A stretch of 64,000 nucleotides of DNA. Source: CADEDH01 sp050330635 (GTDB lineage: Bacteria; Actinomycetota; Acidimicrobiia; Acidimicrobiales; SZUA-35). The notes under the pieces are model-generated. The model ran no database searches and was not told the DNA's origin. It worked only from the letters and a program-made list of their open reading frames with translations. The translations under genes were made by a program, and so were the position numbers. The DNA lies in NCBI GenBank assembly GCA_050330635.1, contig JBHJNQ010000004.1, positions 1 to 64,000 of the forward strand. Reading direction: 5' to 3'. Shown piece after piece: positions 8,098 to 16,528 of the stretch. Position 1 is the first letter of the stretch, and the number at the start of each line of letters is the position of its first letter.

Positions 8098-8501
8098 CCG
8101 CACCCGGGCCCGAGCCCCACGACCGGGACCGGGACCGGACCGGCGAGCGGGGCCAGGCCACCGTCGAGGTGGTCCTGGTCCTGCCCGTGGTCGTGGCCAT
8201 GGTGCTGGTGGTGCTCCAGGTCGGGCTCGTGGCCCGTGACCGGATCGTGCTCATCAACGCCGCCCGCGAGGGGGCCCGGGCGTTCGCCGTCACCGCCGAC
8301 GAGGGGGCCGCCGTCGAGGCCGCCCGCCGGGCCGGTCCCCCGGCCGTCGATCGCCTGACGGTCACGGTGACCGGCGGTCAGGACCCCGGCGATCGGGCCA
8401 CGGTGACGGTGACCTACCTGGTCCCGACCCGGATCCCGCTCGCCGGGGCCCTCCTCCCCGACGTCGCCCTGGAGGCCTCGGCCACCATGCGGGTCGAGTG
8501 A
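8094..8501 (+). CDS. tadE: TadE-like minor pilin
   Basis: 135 residues with the leader 'TGERGQATVEVVLVLPVVVAMVLVVLQVGLVARD', the TadE signature (Glu at +5 of the processed helix) followed by 'VLINAAREGARAFAVT', the conserved N-x-A-R-x-G-A-R region. The rest is a short beta-rich domain ending in 'LEASATMRVE'. TadE-type pseudopilins are exported and processed by the same peptidase as Flp. A third pilin-like gene (Rv3654c position) is expected next but is missing; after the stop there is only about 230 bp without a recognisable gene. Confidence 0.82.
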   Translation: MTAPGPEPHDRDRDRTGERGQATVEVVLVLPVVVAMVLVVLQVGLVARDRIVLINAAREGARAFAVTADEGAAVEAARRAGPPAVDRLTVTVTGGQDPGDRATVTVTYLVPTRIPLAGALLPDVALEASATMRVE

Positions 8502-8750
8502 CGGCGGTCCACGGTCGTTGCCGGTCGCCCCTGAGCCTCGGGTCAGCAGCGCCATGTGGTTCGAAGCAACGACATAAGGAGCTGGCATCGTCGTGGTCGG
8601 CATCGCCGTCCACGGTGCCCCGGCGACCCGGCCCGCGTCCTCTTCCTCGTCATGCTCGTGACGGCGATCGTGGGCCTCGAGGCGACCAGCGGCCACTGAA
8701 GGATCGACTATTCCGAACGCAGCGTCCTCGACGTGCGCGACACTTGCCCG

Positions 8751-9509
8751 ATGGCGTCGACCGAGCCGTCGAACTTCTACACCGGGATCGTCGCCGACCT
8801 CTACGCACCGCTGAAGGGCGAGACCTTTCCCGCTGAGCCCTATGCCCGCTTCATCGCACGGTGGGGCGAACCAGCACTGGAGCTGGCGTGCGGCGACGGT
8901 GAACCACTGCTCGAGCTCTGCCGATCCGGACTCGACGTGGCCGGACTCGACTCGTCGGCGGACATGATCGAGCGGTGTCGCCGACGAGCAGCCGAGCGTG
9001 GGGTCGACGTCACCTTGTACGTGGCGCGAATGGAGGAGATGGCTCTCGGTCGACGATTCCGGTCGATCTTCCTCGCCGGACCGTCGTTCAATCTCGTTCC
9101 CGACGACGATGCGGCTCGTGACGCCCTGGCCCGGATCGGCGACCACCTCGATCCCGACGGTGCGGCGCTGGTGCCGCTGTGGATCCCTCCGCCGACCCCA
9201 GCCGATGCGCTCGGCGTCGCTCGACGGCGGGTACTCGACGACGGCACCGTCATCGCCGTGACGCCGGTCGGCGAGGAGCGCGATGAGCTGCTCCGGTGCC
9301 GCCGAACCGTGCTCCGCTACGAGCGTTCGTCACCGGCCGGCGTCGAATCCGCCGAACGGGAGTGGCTCCTGCACTGGTACACGCCCGACGGCTTCACGGC
9401 CCTCGTCGAGTCGGCCGGCCTCAGGGTGCTCACCACCCGAGGCTCCGACGGCGGCCCCCTCCAACCCGGAGCCGACAGCTGGGCGGTGACGCTCGGGTCC
9501 GCCGACTGA
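8751..9509 (+). CDS. Class I SAM-dependent methyltransferase
   Basis: About 252 residues from the ATG at 8751 (a GTG at 8733 would add six). Motif I is 'ALELACGDGEPLLELCRSG' with the acidic residue of motif II in 'DVAGLDSSADMIERCR', then 'LYVARMEEMALGRRFRSIFLAGPSFNLVPDDDAARDALARIGDHLDPDGAALV' as the Rossmann core with a post-motif LDPDG loop. The C-terminus 'EWLLHWYTPDGFTALVESAGL' is typical of small-molecule methyltransferases of the Methyltransf_11/25 type. The substrate is unknown. It stands alone between the Tad operon and a convergent helicase gene. Confidence 0.85.
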   Translation: MASTEPSNFYTGIVADLYAPLKGETFPAEPYARFIARWGEPALELACGDGEPLLELCRSGLDVAGLDSSADMIERCRRRAAERGVDVTLYVARMEEMALGRRFRSIFLAGPSFNLVPDDDAARDALARIGDHLDPDGAALVPLWIPPPTPADALGVARRRVLDDGTVIAVTPVGEERDELLRCRRTVLRYERSSPAGVESAEREWLLHWYTPDGFTALVESAGLRVLTTRGSDGGPLQPGADSWAVTLGSAD

Positions 9510-9779
9510 CCGAACAATCTGACCGGACCGTCCGGCGGCGCCATTGCCAGGGCTCGATTCTGTCGCACGTCTTGAGCCCGGGCGACCCCACGCCGCCAGC
9601 AGGCGCCTCCGACCCGCCCCAGAACACGCGCCGCCACGGCCCTTGTGACGACCAGGTCGCTGTCGACCAGCTCGCTCCGGCCAGTCCGGCTCGGCGTAGG
9701 GCGGGAGGAGGACCATCTCGAACGCCATGGCCGGAGGCTACGCGGCCGCTCTCCGGACCGGCGATGCGGGGCGGAGCGT

Positions 9780-12095
9780 TCAGAACGGCTCGTCGTCGCC
9801 CAGGGTGGTGCGGAGCAGGGCCAGGGCGGCCCACCGGTCGAGGGGCTCGTTGCCGTTGCCGCATTTGGGCGACTGGACGCACGACGGGCACCCGCTGGTG
9901 CAGGAGCACCGGTCGAGCACCTCGGCCGTCGCCGCCAGATGGCGGTCGGCGGCGGCGAAGGCCAGGTCGGCGACGCCAGCCCCACCGGGGTAGCCGTCGT
10001 AGATGAAGATCGAGGGCAGCCCGCTGTCGGGGGCGGCGGCGATCGACACCCCGCCGACGTCCCAGCGGTCGCAGATCGTGAACAGGGGCAGGATGCCGAT
10101 GGCGGCGTGCTCGGCGGCGTGGAGGGCCCCGGGCAGGGCGTGGGGACGGATGCCGGACCGTCGGATCATGTCGGGCTGCCACTCGTACCAGATGGCGGTC
10201 GTGGTCAGCTCCTGGGGCGGCAGGTCGAGATCGTGGTGCCCGAGCACGTCGCGCGACCCCGACTGGCGTTCGGCGTAGCCGAGGACCGTGGTGGTGACCA
10301 TGACCATGCCCAGGTGCAGGCGGGCCGACCCGACCTCCTTCGACCGGGCCCCGTCGATGACCTCGATGGCGATGTCGGAACGGGCCTGGGTCCACGTCGA
10401 CCCGTCGGCCGGCTCGACCGTGGCGGCCCGGGCCGCCAGGTCGAGCTCGACGACCCGCCACGGCTGGCCCCGGTGGAGGTAGATGGCCCCGGGATGGACG
10501 AGGGCGGGGGCCCGGGCGTCCTCCACGGTGCCGATCAGGTTGTTGTCGTCGTCGACGATGCGGACCTCGCCCGAGGACGCCGAACGCAGGCCGATGCGAT
10601 GGAAGGGCATGCCCCGACCGGCCCACACCGCCCGGGGGGTGCCGCGATGGTCGGGGCGGATGGCCAGCTCGTCGGCCAGAACCCCGAGGCGGACGCCGTC
10701 GTCGAGGTCGTGCCACCATCGCTCGTCGGTGGGTTGCAGCGGGGTCTCGTAGGCCGCGCACCCGAGGTGGGGGTCACGGATGTTGGGGTTCTCGACGTTG
10801 ACCACGACCGGTTCCGGAGGGCGGGCGAAGAGGTCGTCGGGGTGGTTGACGAACCACTGGTCGAGCTGGTCCTCGCCCGCCACCAGCACCGACAACGACT
10901 CCCGGCCCGACCGCCCCGAGCGGCCGATCTGTTGCCACAGGGAGGCGATGGTACCGGGGAACCCGCACAGCACGGTGGCGTCGAGGCCGCTGATGTCGAC
11001 CCCCAGCTCGAGGGCGCTGGTGGCCACCACCGCCCGCAGCGACCCGGAGGCCAGCTCGGCCTCGATCTCCCGCCGCTCGGCCGCCAGATACCCCGAACGG
11101 TAGGGGCGGACGGTGTCGGCCAGCTCCGGTGGCAGCGACCGGGCCACCCCCAGGGCGACGCGTTCGGTGAGGGCCCGGCTGGCGCAGAAGGCGATGACCC
11201 GCTGGCCGGAACGGACCAGCTCGGAGACGGTCCGGATCGTCTCGGTGGCCGGCGACTGGCGGATGCCCAGGTCGGGGTCGAGGAGGGCGGGCTGGACGAC
11301 GGCGATGCGACGGGGGGCGCAGGGCGAGGCGTCGTCGGTGACCGCCGTCACCGGTTTGGCGCACAGCTCGGCGGCCAGGACGGCCGGGTCGCCGATCGTG
11401 GCCGAGGAGAAGGCGAAGGTGGGATCACCGCCGTAGCGGGCGCAGGCCCGGCGGAGCCGGCGGATCAGGTGGGCAACGTGGGTGCCGAAGACGCCGCGCA
11501 GCACGTGGAGCTCGTCGATCACCACATAGTCGAGCCGCTTGAGGAACGTGGCCCACTTGCCGTGGTGGGGAAGGAGACCGTGGTGCAGCATCTCCGGATT
11601 GGTGAGGATGACGTTGGCGTTGTTGCGGGCCCAGGTTCGCTCGTCGCGTGAGGCGTCGCCGTCGTAGGTGGCGGCGACGAGGCCGGGCACGCGCAGCTCT
11701 CCGAAGCTGCGCAGCTGGTCCTGGGCCAGGGCCTTGGTCGGATACAGCAGCAGCGACGTGCCGGATCGGAGGCCGCTGACGATCGACTCGGCGATCGGGA
11801 GCTGGTAGCACAGCGACTTTCCCGACGACGTCCCCGTCGACACGACCACCGAGTGGCCGTCGCGTAGCAGATCGGCGGCCTGGGCCTGGTGGCGCCACAG
11901 GCCCTCGGCTGGGAGGCAGTGCCCGATCGCCGGCGGGAGGGGGCGGGACAGGGTCTCGTGGACCGCGGGCCGGGCCGGGAGCCGCTCCACGTGGACCAGG
12001 CGCCCGTCGGCCTCCAGCGCCGACACGACAGCGTCGAGGCGGGAGCCGAGATCGTCGCGGGACGGCTCGGATGCGGTGGCGAGCGCCAGATCCAC
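9780..12095 (-). CDS. DEAD/DEAH-box helicase with DUF1998 Zn-binding C-terminus (MrfA/YprA-like)
   Basis: 771 residues. Q-motif region 'LWRHQAQAADLL' (about 68), Walker A 'STGTSSGKSLCYQLP' (about 85-99), 'LLLYPTKALAQDQ' motif Ia, 'ILTNPEMLH' motif Ib, DEVH-type box 'YVVIDELHVLRGVFGTH', 'FAFSSATIGDP' motif III, and in lobe 2 'ATSALELGVDISGLDATVLCGFPG' and 'QQIGRSGRSGRESL' (motifs V-VI). The C-terminal DUF1998 module ends with four cysteines in CSCTSGCPSCVQSPKCGNGN. MrfA of B. subtilis is a 3'-5' helicase in mitomycin-type repair. In M. tuberculosis the homolog Rv3649 also lies between the Tad locus and topA. Start GTG 12095 is preceded by TAGCCT-N6, suggesting a leaderless mRNA. Confidence 0.9.
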   Translation of the reverse strand: MDLALATASEPSRDDLGSRLDAVVSALEADGRLVHVERLPARPAVHETLSRPLPPAIGHCLPAEGLWRHQAQAADLLRDGHSVVVSTGTSSGKSLCYQLPIAESIVSGLRSGTSLLLYPTKALAQDQLRSFGELRVPGLVAATYDGDASRDERTWARNNANVILTNPEMLHHGLLPHHGKWATFLKRLDYVVIDELHVLRGVFGTHVAHLIRRLRRACARYGGDPTFAFSSATIGDPAVLAAELCAKPVTAVTDDASPCAPRRIAVVQPALLDPDLGIRQSPATETIRTVSELVRSGQRVIAFCASRALTERVALGVARSLPPELADTVRPYRSGYLAAERREIEAELASGSLRAVVATSALELGVDISGLDATVLCGFPGTIASLWQQIGRSGRSGRESLSVLVAGEDQLDQWFVNHPDDLFARPPEPVVVNVENPNIRDPHLGCAAYETPLQPTDERWWHDLDDGVRLGVLADELAIRPDHRGTPRAVWAGRGMPFHRIGLRSASSGEVRIVDDDNNLIGTVEDARAPALVHPGAIYLHRGQPWRVVELDLAARAATVEPADGSTWTQARSDIAIEVIDGARSKEVGSARLHLGMVMVTTTVLGYAERQSGSRDVLGHHDLDLPPQELTTTAIWYEWQPDMIRRSGIRPHALPGALHAAEHAAIGILPLFTICDRWDVGGVSIAAAPDSGLPSIFIYDGYPGGAGVADLAFAAADRHLAATAEVLDRCSCTSGCPSCVQSPKCGNGNEPLDRWAALALLRTTLGDDEPF

Positions 12096-12101
12096 AACCC
12101 G

Positions 12102-12107
12102 AGGCTA
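12102..12107 (-). promoter_or_regulatory. -10 element TAGCCT of the helicase gene
   Basis: Minus-strand TAGCCT followed by CGGGTT and the GTG at 12095. Confidence 0.4.
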
Positions 12108-12230
12108 GTCGCACCGACCGCCCCGACCGGACACGCGTTCGATTCGACGCCGTATCGGGGTCGGGCGGCGATGGCCCTTCGCCCCGGCTCGGTTGATCAT
12201 CCATGACCTGGTGATGCAAACGCGTGTGCA

Positions 12231-12245
12231 TACATTATGTAGACT
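12231..12245 (+). promoter_or_regulatory. Operator/promoter of the toxin-antitoxin pair
   Basis: A perfect inverted repeat TACAT-T-ATGTA (12231-12241) overlaps a -10 element TAGACT (12240-12245) that lies 6 nt before the antitoxin ATG. Type II antitoxins usually bind such a site to repress their own operon. It is a notable AT-rich island in the GC-rich DNA. Confidence 0.5.
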
Positions 12246-12251
12246 CGATCG

Positions 12252-12488
12252 ATGGGAACCACGACGATCCGAATCGACACCGACACCCATGCCCGCCTCG
12301 TCGCCCTGAGCCGAGCGACCGGGGCATCGCTCATCGAGACGGTACGCGATGCCACCGAGGCGCTCCGACGGCAACGCTTCGCCCATCAGGTGGCGGCCGA
12401 GCTCGCCGAGCTCCGGGCTGACCCTGAGGCGTGGCAGGCCTACCTCGCCGAGGCGGAGGAGACGTCGGTGCCCGATGGCGTCGGTTGA
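12252..12488 (+). CDS. Antitoxin, ribbon-helix-helix type
   Basis: 78 residues. The N-terminus 'TTTIRIDTDTHARLVALSRATGASLIETVRDATEALRRQRF' has the beta strand plus two helices of Arc/MetJ-type ribbon-helix-helix DNA-binding proteins. The acidic C-terminal half ('AELAELRADPEAWQAYLAEAEE') would be the toxin-binding part. It overlaps the downstream MazF-like toxin by 14 bp, as is normal for such pairs, and has an inverted repeat at its promoter. Family-level MazE/PemI naming is by gene context; sequence similarity to E. coli MazE is not evident. Confidence 0.75.
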   Translation: MGTTTIRIDTDTHARLVALSRATGASLIETVRDATEALRRQRFAHQVAAELAELRADPEAWQAYLAEAEETSVPDGVG

Positions 12489-12813
12489 TCAGCTCTGGCT
12501 GGTCGATTTCGGTGATACGTACCCCGGCGAACCTGCCGAACGCCGTCCGGCCTTGGTCGTCGGCCCGCCCGACACGTTCGGTCCATGGTTCCCGTTCGTG
12601 ATCGTTGTCCCGCTCACCACCGCTCGGCGCGGCCTCTCGCTTCATATCGAAGTCGAAGCCGATGGCCAGTCCGGTCTCGGCGCCACGAGCTACGTCCAAT
12701 GTGAGCTGATCGGGTCGGTCAACCGCAACCGGCTCACCCATCGCCTGGGTGTCATCGGGCCGGACATCAGCAGCCAGGTCAGGACGGTCCTGAGAACGCT
12801 GCTCAACCACTGA
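12475..12813 (+). CDS. MazF/PemK-like mRNA interferase toxin
   Basis: 112 residues from the ATG at 12475, overlapping the antitoxin. The fold markers of the PemK/MazF family are present: 'LWLVDFGDTYPGEPAERRPALVVGP' (GD/xPGxE-RPALV region), 'PFVIVVPLTT' (the VVP-x-T strand), 'SYVQCELIGSVNRNRL' (matching the SxxxxxQxxxIdxxRL catalytic Arg/Thr region) and a C-terminal helix. Members cleave single-stranded RNA at short motifs. The early 'WLVDFG' lacks the more common Arg in the first loop, so target motif is unpredictable. Confidence 0.82.
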   Translation: MASVDQLWLVDFGDTYPGEPAERRPALVVGPPDTFGPWFPFVIVVPLTTARRGLSLHIEVEADGQSGLGATSYVQCELIGSVNRNRLTHRLGVIGPDISSQVRTVLRTLLNH

Positions 12814-12964
12814 CTCGACGTACCAGGGCCCGGGCCTGCCGTCGACGGCCCCCGGTGAGGGCTCCCGATGGTGCAGGTCGCTCGGAGGGTCGGATTCGTG
12901 GATCGGTTCGAGGAGGGCCGAGCAGTTCTGCCCACCCCCGCTCGGGCTCCAGGAGAGCCCCGCG

Positions 12965-14449
12965 ATGCCGACAGAAGAGGCAATGGCCTCCGACCCCGAC
13001 GCCCGTCGCCCCCCGGCCGGGCACGATGCCTCCCGATCGCTGCCCCTACCCGAACCGGGTCGGCGCCAGGCCGAGCGCTACGTCGCTGACCATCTTCGTC
13101 ACCTGGTCGACACCAGCGGGGCCGGCACGTTCTCGTCGGCAGTGTTCCGGGGCGGGCAGGTGGCGGCCGACGCCGCCCTCGCCGCCCTCGACCTGACCGG
13201 CTACGCCGAGGCCGGCCGCCGCGCCTATCCCCAGCACCGTCGCCGCACGTCGGCCCTGTCGCCGTGGATCCGCCACGGCCTGCTGTCGCTAACCCGGGTG
13301 TGGGACCACGTCCATCGGCTCGAACCGTCGCCCCCGCCGGTCGACCTCGACGCCTTCGCCCACGCCCTGGCCTGGCAGGAGTTCGCCCGCCACCGCTACG
13401 CCCGTCGGGCCGCCGGCGTGGTCACCGTCGGGGGCTCGCCGCCGTCGTCACCCGACGCGGCCGCACGGGACGATCGCCGCCGCGGTCACCGCTCGAGTGA
13501 CCGCTCGGGCGGCGGAATCGACGAGCGCGGTTCGGTGTGGGACCGCCGGCTCGGTTGCGTACAGATCACCCTCGACGAGCTCGAGGACGACGGCTGGCTG
13601 GTCGACGAGGGCCGTCGATGGCTGGCGTCGCAGTGGGCCGTCCGCCACGGACGGTCGCCGGCCGAGGGTGAGCGCCACTTCGTCACCCATCTCCTCGACG
13701 GCTCGAGGGCGGCCAACGGTCTGGCCTGGGAGCTGGTGACCGCTCCCGATCCGGCCGGTCGGTTCCGCTTCTCCCGTTGGGAGGTCGAGGCTCGGGCCGC
13801 TGGGCTGTGCGCTACGTGTGAGCTCGTCCACCGCTGCCCGATCGAGCGCCCGATCGAGGGCCTCGGTCCGGGTGAGGCGCCCCCGCCCGATCCGGGCTTC
13901 GTTCACGATGTCGCACCCGAGCGCACCGCCGGACCCCGGGAGGCCACCGCTACGGCCACCGGCCTCGGACCCGGCCTCGGACTCGGGCCCGGTCGTGGGG
14001 CCGCCGGGGCCGGCCAGGCCGAGGCGGTGTGGCTGACGGCGGAATCGCTCGGCGACGACGACCCTGCCCTCGTCGCCCACCCCGACCTTCCGGCCGTGTT
14101 CGTGTTCGACGAGCCGCTCCTGGCTCGTCTCCGGCTGTCGGCCAAGCGGTTCGTGTTCCTGGTCGAGACCCTGGCCGAGCTGGCGTGCCGCCGCCGGGTC
14201 GAAATCGTCCTGGGCGATCCCCGGGTCGCTCTCGCCCACCGGCCTCTGGCGGTGACCTTCACCCCGGTGCCCGGGTGGCGGCGTCATCGCCGGCATCTCG
14301 ACGTGGCCTCGGTCCATCCGTGGCCCTGGCTGGTGTGGCCCGACGGTGGTGACGTGGCGTCGTTCGAGGGTTGGTGGCGCTCGGCCCTGCCCCACCTTCA
14401 AGCTGGAACACAAACGTCAACTGGCCGTAATGCCAGGGCCGCGAGGTAG
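12965..14449 (+). CDS. Photolyase/cryptochrome-like protein with domains in permuted order
   Basis: 494 residues. The first 300 residues resemble the helical FAD-binding domain of photolyases: 'RRTSALSPWIRHGLLSLTRVW' (cf. SxLSPxLRxGxxS), 'FAHALAWQEFARHRYAR', 'ITLDELEDDGWLVDEGRRWLASQW' and 'HFVTHLLDGSRAANGLAWE', then a CATC-x6-C segment at the domain end ('LCATCELVHRCPI'). After a Gly/Pro-rich linker the last 120 residues (from 'AVWLTAESLGDDDPALV' through 'AVFVFDEPLLARLRLSAKRFVFLVETLAEL' to 'IVLGDP') look like the alpha/beta antenna domain, which is N-terminal in ordinary photolyases. AGGAGA lies 9 nt before the ATG. Whether it repairs DNA, senses light or neither is unknown. Confidence 0.65.
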   Translation: MPTEEAMASDPDARRPPAGHDASRSLPLPEPGRRQAERYVADHLRHLVDTSGAGTFSSAVFRGGQVAADAALAALDLTGYAEAGRRAYPQHRRRTSALSPWIRHGLLSLTRVWDHVHRLEPSPPPVDLDAFAHALAWQEFARHRYARRAAGVVTVGGSPPSSPDAAARDDRRRGHRSSDRSGGGIDERGSVWDRRLGCVQITLDELEDDGWLVDEGRRWLASQWAVRHGRSPAEGERHFVTHLLDGSRAANGLAWELVTAPDPAGRFRFSRWEVEARAAGLCATCELVHRCPIERPIEGLGPGEAPPPDPGFVHDVAPERTAGPREATATATGLGPGLGLGPGRGAAGAGQAEAVWLTAESLGDDDPALVAHPDLPAVFVFDEPLLARLRLSAKRFVFLVETLAELACRRRVEIVLGDPRVALAHRPLAVTFTPVPGWRRHRRHLDVASVHPWPWLVWPDGGDVASFEGWWRSALPHLQAGTQTSTGRNARAAR

Positions 14450-14452
14450 CGT
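14447..14452 (+). promoter_or_regulatory. -10 element TAGCGT before the anti-sigma-type gene
   Basis: TAGCGT ends 8 nt before the ATG at 14461 and lies at the end of the preceding gene (TAG stop at 14447-14449 is part of it), so the small gene has its own leaderless promoter. Confidence 0.4.
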
Positions 14453-14460
14453 AGGGAGCG

Positions 14461-14898
14461 ATGAACGAGGACGTCGGTGTCGCCAACGCAGGTTTGGTGG
14501 AGATCGAGATACCGAGCCGTGTCGACATGGTTGCGGTCGTCCGTATGGTCGTGGCCGCCGCCACCAACGCCGTCGACGCCATCCACGGCGACCGTCTCGA
14601 CGACCTGCGTTGGGTGACCTCGGAGGCCACCACCAACGCCATCGAGGCCAACCTGGCCAACAACGACCATGGCCGGGTCGTGGTCCGGTGCGAGGTGGCC
14701 ACCGGCCTGGTCCGCCTCGTCGTCAGCGATCAGGGGTCCGGCATGACGGAGTCGGTCGCCGTTCCCGACATCACCGACCCCGACCGCCTCCTCATCGAGG
14801 GGGCGTTCGGCCTCCCCCTGATGGAGCACCTGAGCAGCGCCCTCTCGTTCCAGTCGAACCTCCAGGGCACGACCGTGGAGATGGAGCTGCACCAGTGA
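14461..14898 (+). CDS. Anti-sigma factor-type serine kinase (RsbW/HATPase_c_2 family)
   Basis: 145 residues of a single GHKL ATPase domain. The N box is 'VTSEATTNAIEANLAN' (about residues 55-70), the G1 box 'VVSDQGSGM' and the G2 box 'GAFGLPLMEHLSSAL', ending in a beta strand 'GTTVEMELHQ'. RsbW/SpoIIAB-like proteins bind a sigma factor or phosphorylate an anti-sigma antagonist in partner-switching stress signalling. No antagonist or SigB/SigF gene is adjacent, so the partner is unknown. It sits 8 nt behind its own -10 element and upstream of nhaA. Confidence 0.82.
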   Translation: MNEDVGVANAGLVEIEIPSRVDMVAVVRMVVAAATNAVDAIHGDRLDDLRWVTSEATTNAIEANLANNDHGRVVVRCEVATGLVRLVVSDQGSGMTESVAVPDITDPDRLLIEGAFGLPLMEHLSSALSFQSNLQGTTVEMELHQ

Positions 14899-15055
14899 CA
14901 CCGTCCCGCACGGTGGGTAGGGGTAGGAGCCGGGCCGGACGACAGTAGGCTTCGGCTCGTTCCGATGACGTCTGCGCCGGGGCCGGCCAGCGAGCCGGGC
15001 TCGGTCAGCGCGGTGGCGCCCCGGCTCCGCATCGCGGGTAAGAAGGTGATGAGCG

Positions 15056-16414
15056 TTGGCCGAGGGTTCTCTAGCCGTCCGTGAGGAAACGTGGAGCGGG
15101 GGCGACACGCGCTTCGCTCGGGTCGTGGCCCGTCCCATGGTCAAGTTCCTGGCCCAGGAGACAGCGTCCGGCGTTCTCCTCCTGGTGGCGACCGCCGCCG
15201 CCCTGGTGTGGCGCAACGGCCCGTGGGGTGAGACCTACCACGCCTTCTGGGACACCCACCTCGCCCTGTCCATCGGCTCGCACCAGCTGCTCGACCTGTC
15301 GTTGCACGGCTGGGTCAACGACGCCCTCATGGCCCTGTTCTTCTTCGTCGTCGGGATGGAGATCAAGTCGGAGCTGGTCGCCGGCGACCTCGCCGATCGC
15401 CGCGTCGCCGCCCTTCCCGCCTTCGGAGCCCTCGGGGGTATGGTCGTCCCCGCCCTGCTGTTCCTGGGCTTCAACTACGGTACCGACTCCAGCACCGGGT
15501 GGGGTATACCCATGGCAACCGACATCGCCTTCGCCGTCGGTGTCCTCGCCATCTTCGGGCCCCGCGTGCCCCAGCGTCTGCGGCTGTTCCTGCTGACGCT
15601 GGCGATCGTCGACGACATCGGCGCTATCCTCGTCATCGCCATCTTCTACACGACGGCCATCAGCTTCGGCTGGTTGGCCATCGCCGGCGGTCTCATCGTC
15701 GTCATCGTGGCCCTCCGACCCCTGCGGGTCTGGTACCAGCCGGTCTATGTCCTGCTCGGCACCGGTGTCTGGTTCGCCATGCACGAGTCGGGCGTGCACG
15801 CCACCATCGCCGGCGTGGTCCTCGGGCTCCTCGCCCCGGCCAGGCCGCTGCTCGGACAACGCGCCTTCGAGCACGTCGAGGACATCCTGGCCGGCGACAC
15901 GGCCGATCCGGCGGCCGTGCGCGACGCCAGCTTCAGGATCCGCGAGATGGTGCCCGTCACCGGTCGGCTCACCGCCCTGCTGAGCCCGTGGACCAGCTTC
16001 CTCATCATCCCCACCTTCGCCCTGGCCAACGCCGGGGTGCAGCTGAGTGGCGACGCAGCGTCGGGCGCCCTCACCTCCCGGGTGACCTGGGGGGTGGTGG
16101 TCGGCCTCGTGATCGGCAAGCCGGTCGGCATCTATCTCTTCTCCACCGCCGCCATCCGGGCCAACGTGGCCACCCTCCCCGAGGGCCTGCGCCCCGCCCA
16201 CCTGCTGGGGGCCGGAGCGGTCGCCGGGATCGGTTTCACGGTGGCGCTGTTCATCTCCACCCTGGCCTTCGACGATCCACGCTTCACCGAGGAGTCGATC
16301 ATCGGCATCCTCATGGCGTCGGTACTGGCAACGTTCCTCGGTTGGTTCGTGCTCCGCTCGATCGACCGGGGGCGCCCCGCCGAGGCCGACGAGGGGGTGC
16401 TGGTCGGGACCTGA
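15056..16414 (+). CDS. nhaA: Na+/H+ antiporter NhaA
   Basis: 452 residues with about 11-12 membrane helices. Family signatures: 'FFFVVGMEIKSELVAGDL', 'GGMVVPALLF', 'GWGIPMATDIAFAVGVLAIFG' and the paired aspartates of the ion site in 'LAIVDDIGAILVIAIFYT', then 'FALANAGVQLSGD' and 'GAGAVAGIGFTVALFIS'. It exports Na+ in exchange for protons at the inner membrane. The TTG start is chosen because AAGGTGAT lies 7-10 nt upstream and the protein then begins with a hydrophilic N-terminus before the first helix. A TAGGCT at 14946 could be the -10 element. Confidence 0.93.
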   Translation: MAEGSLAVREETWSGGDTRFARVVARPMVKFLAQETASGVLLLVATAAALVWRNGPWGETYHAFWDTHLALSIGSHQLLDLSLHGWVNDALMALFFFVVGMEIKSELVAGDLADRRVAALPAFGALGGMVVPALLFLGFNYGTDSSTGWGIPMATDIAFAVGVLAIFGPRVPQRLRLFLLTLAIVDDIGAILVIAIFYTTAISFGWLAIAGGLIVVIVALRPLRVWYQPVYVLLGTGVWFAMHESGVHATIAGVVLGLLAPARPLLGQRAFEHVEDILAGDTADPAAVRDASFRIREMVPVTGRLTALLSPWTSFLIIPTFALANAGVQLSGDAASGALTSRVTWGVVVGLVIGKPVGIYLFSTAAIRANVATLPEGLRPAHLLGAGAVAGIGFTVALFISTLAFDDPRFTEESIIGILMASVLATFLGWFVLRSIDRGRPAEADEGVLVGT

Positions 16415-16515
16415 CCTGCCCATTCACCCCCTCGGATCCCACGACAACTCGGTGTCATCGGTAACCCGATTGCAAAACTTCCGGCCGACGTTGGCAAAAT
16501 GGGGCCTACGCTTCC

Positions 16516-16521
16516 TAGCCT
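16516..16521 (+). promoter_or_regulatory. -10 element TAGCCT of topA
   Basis: TAGCCT is followed by GCCGAAC and the GTG at 16529. An in-frame ATG at 16499 lies upstream of this hexamer, so it is unlikely to be transcribed from this promoter. Confidence 0.4.
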
Positions 16522-16528
16522 GCCGAAC

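Noticed and set aside
8502..8732. Possible TadG-like third pilin after tadE
   Set aside because: Only a short hydrophobic stretch (VLFLVMLVTAIVGLEATSGH) without start or pilin leader was found; not enough for a gene.
9660..9728. Minus-strand start MAFEMVLLPPYAEPDWPE after the helicase
   Set aside because: The first 18 residues look protein-like, but the rest is the shadow of the methyltransferase gene. At most a truncated remnant, without recognisable family.
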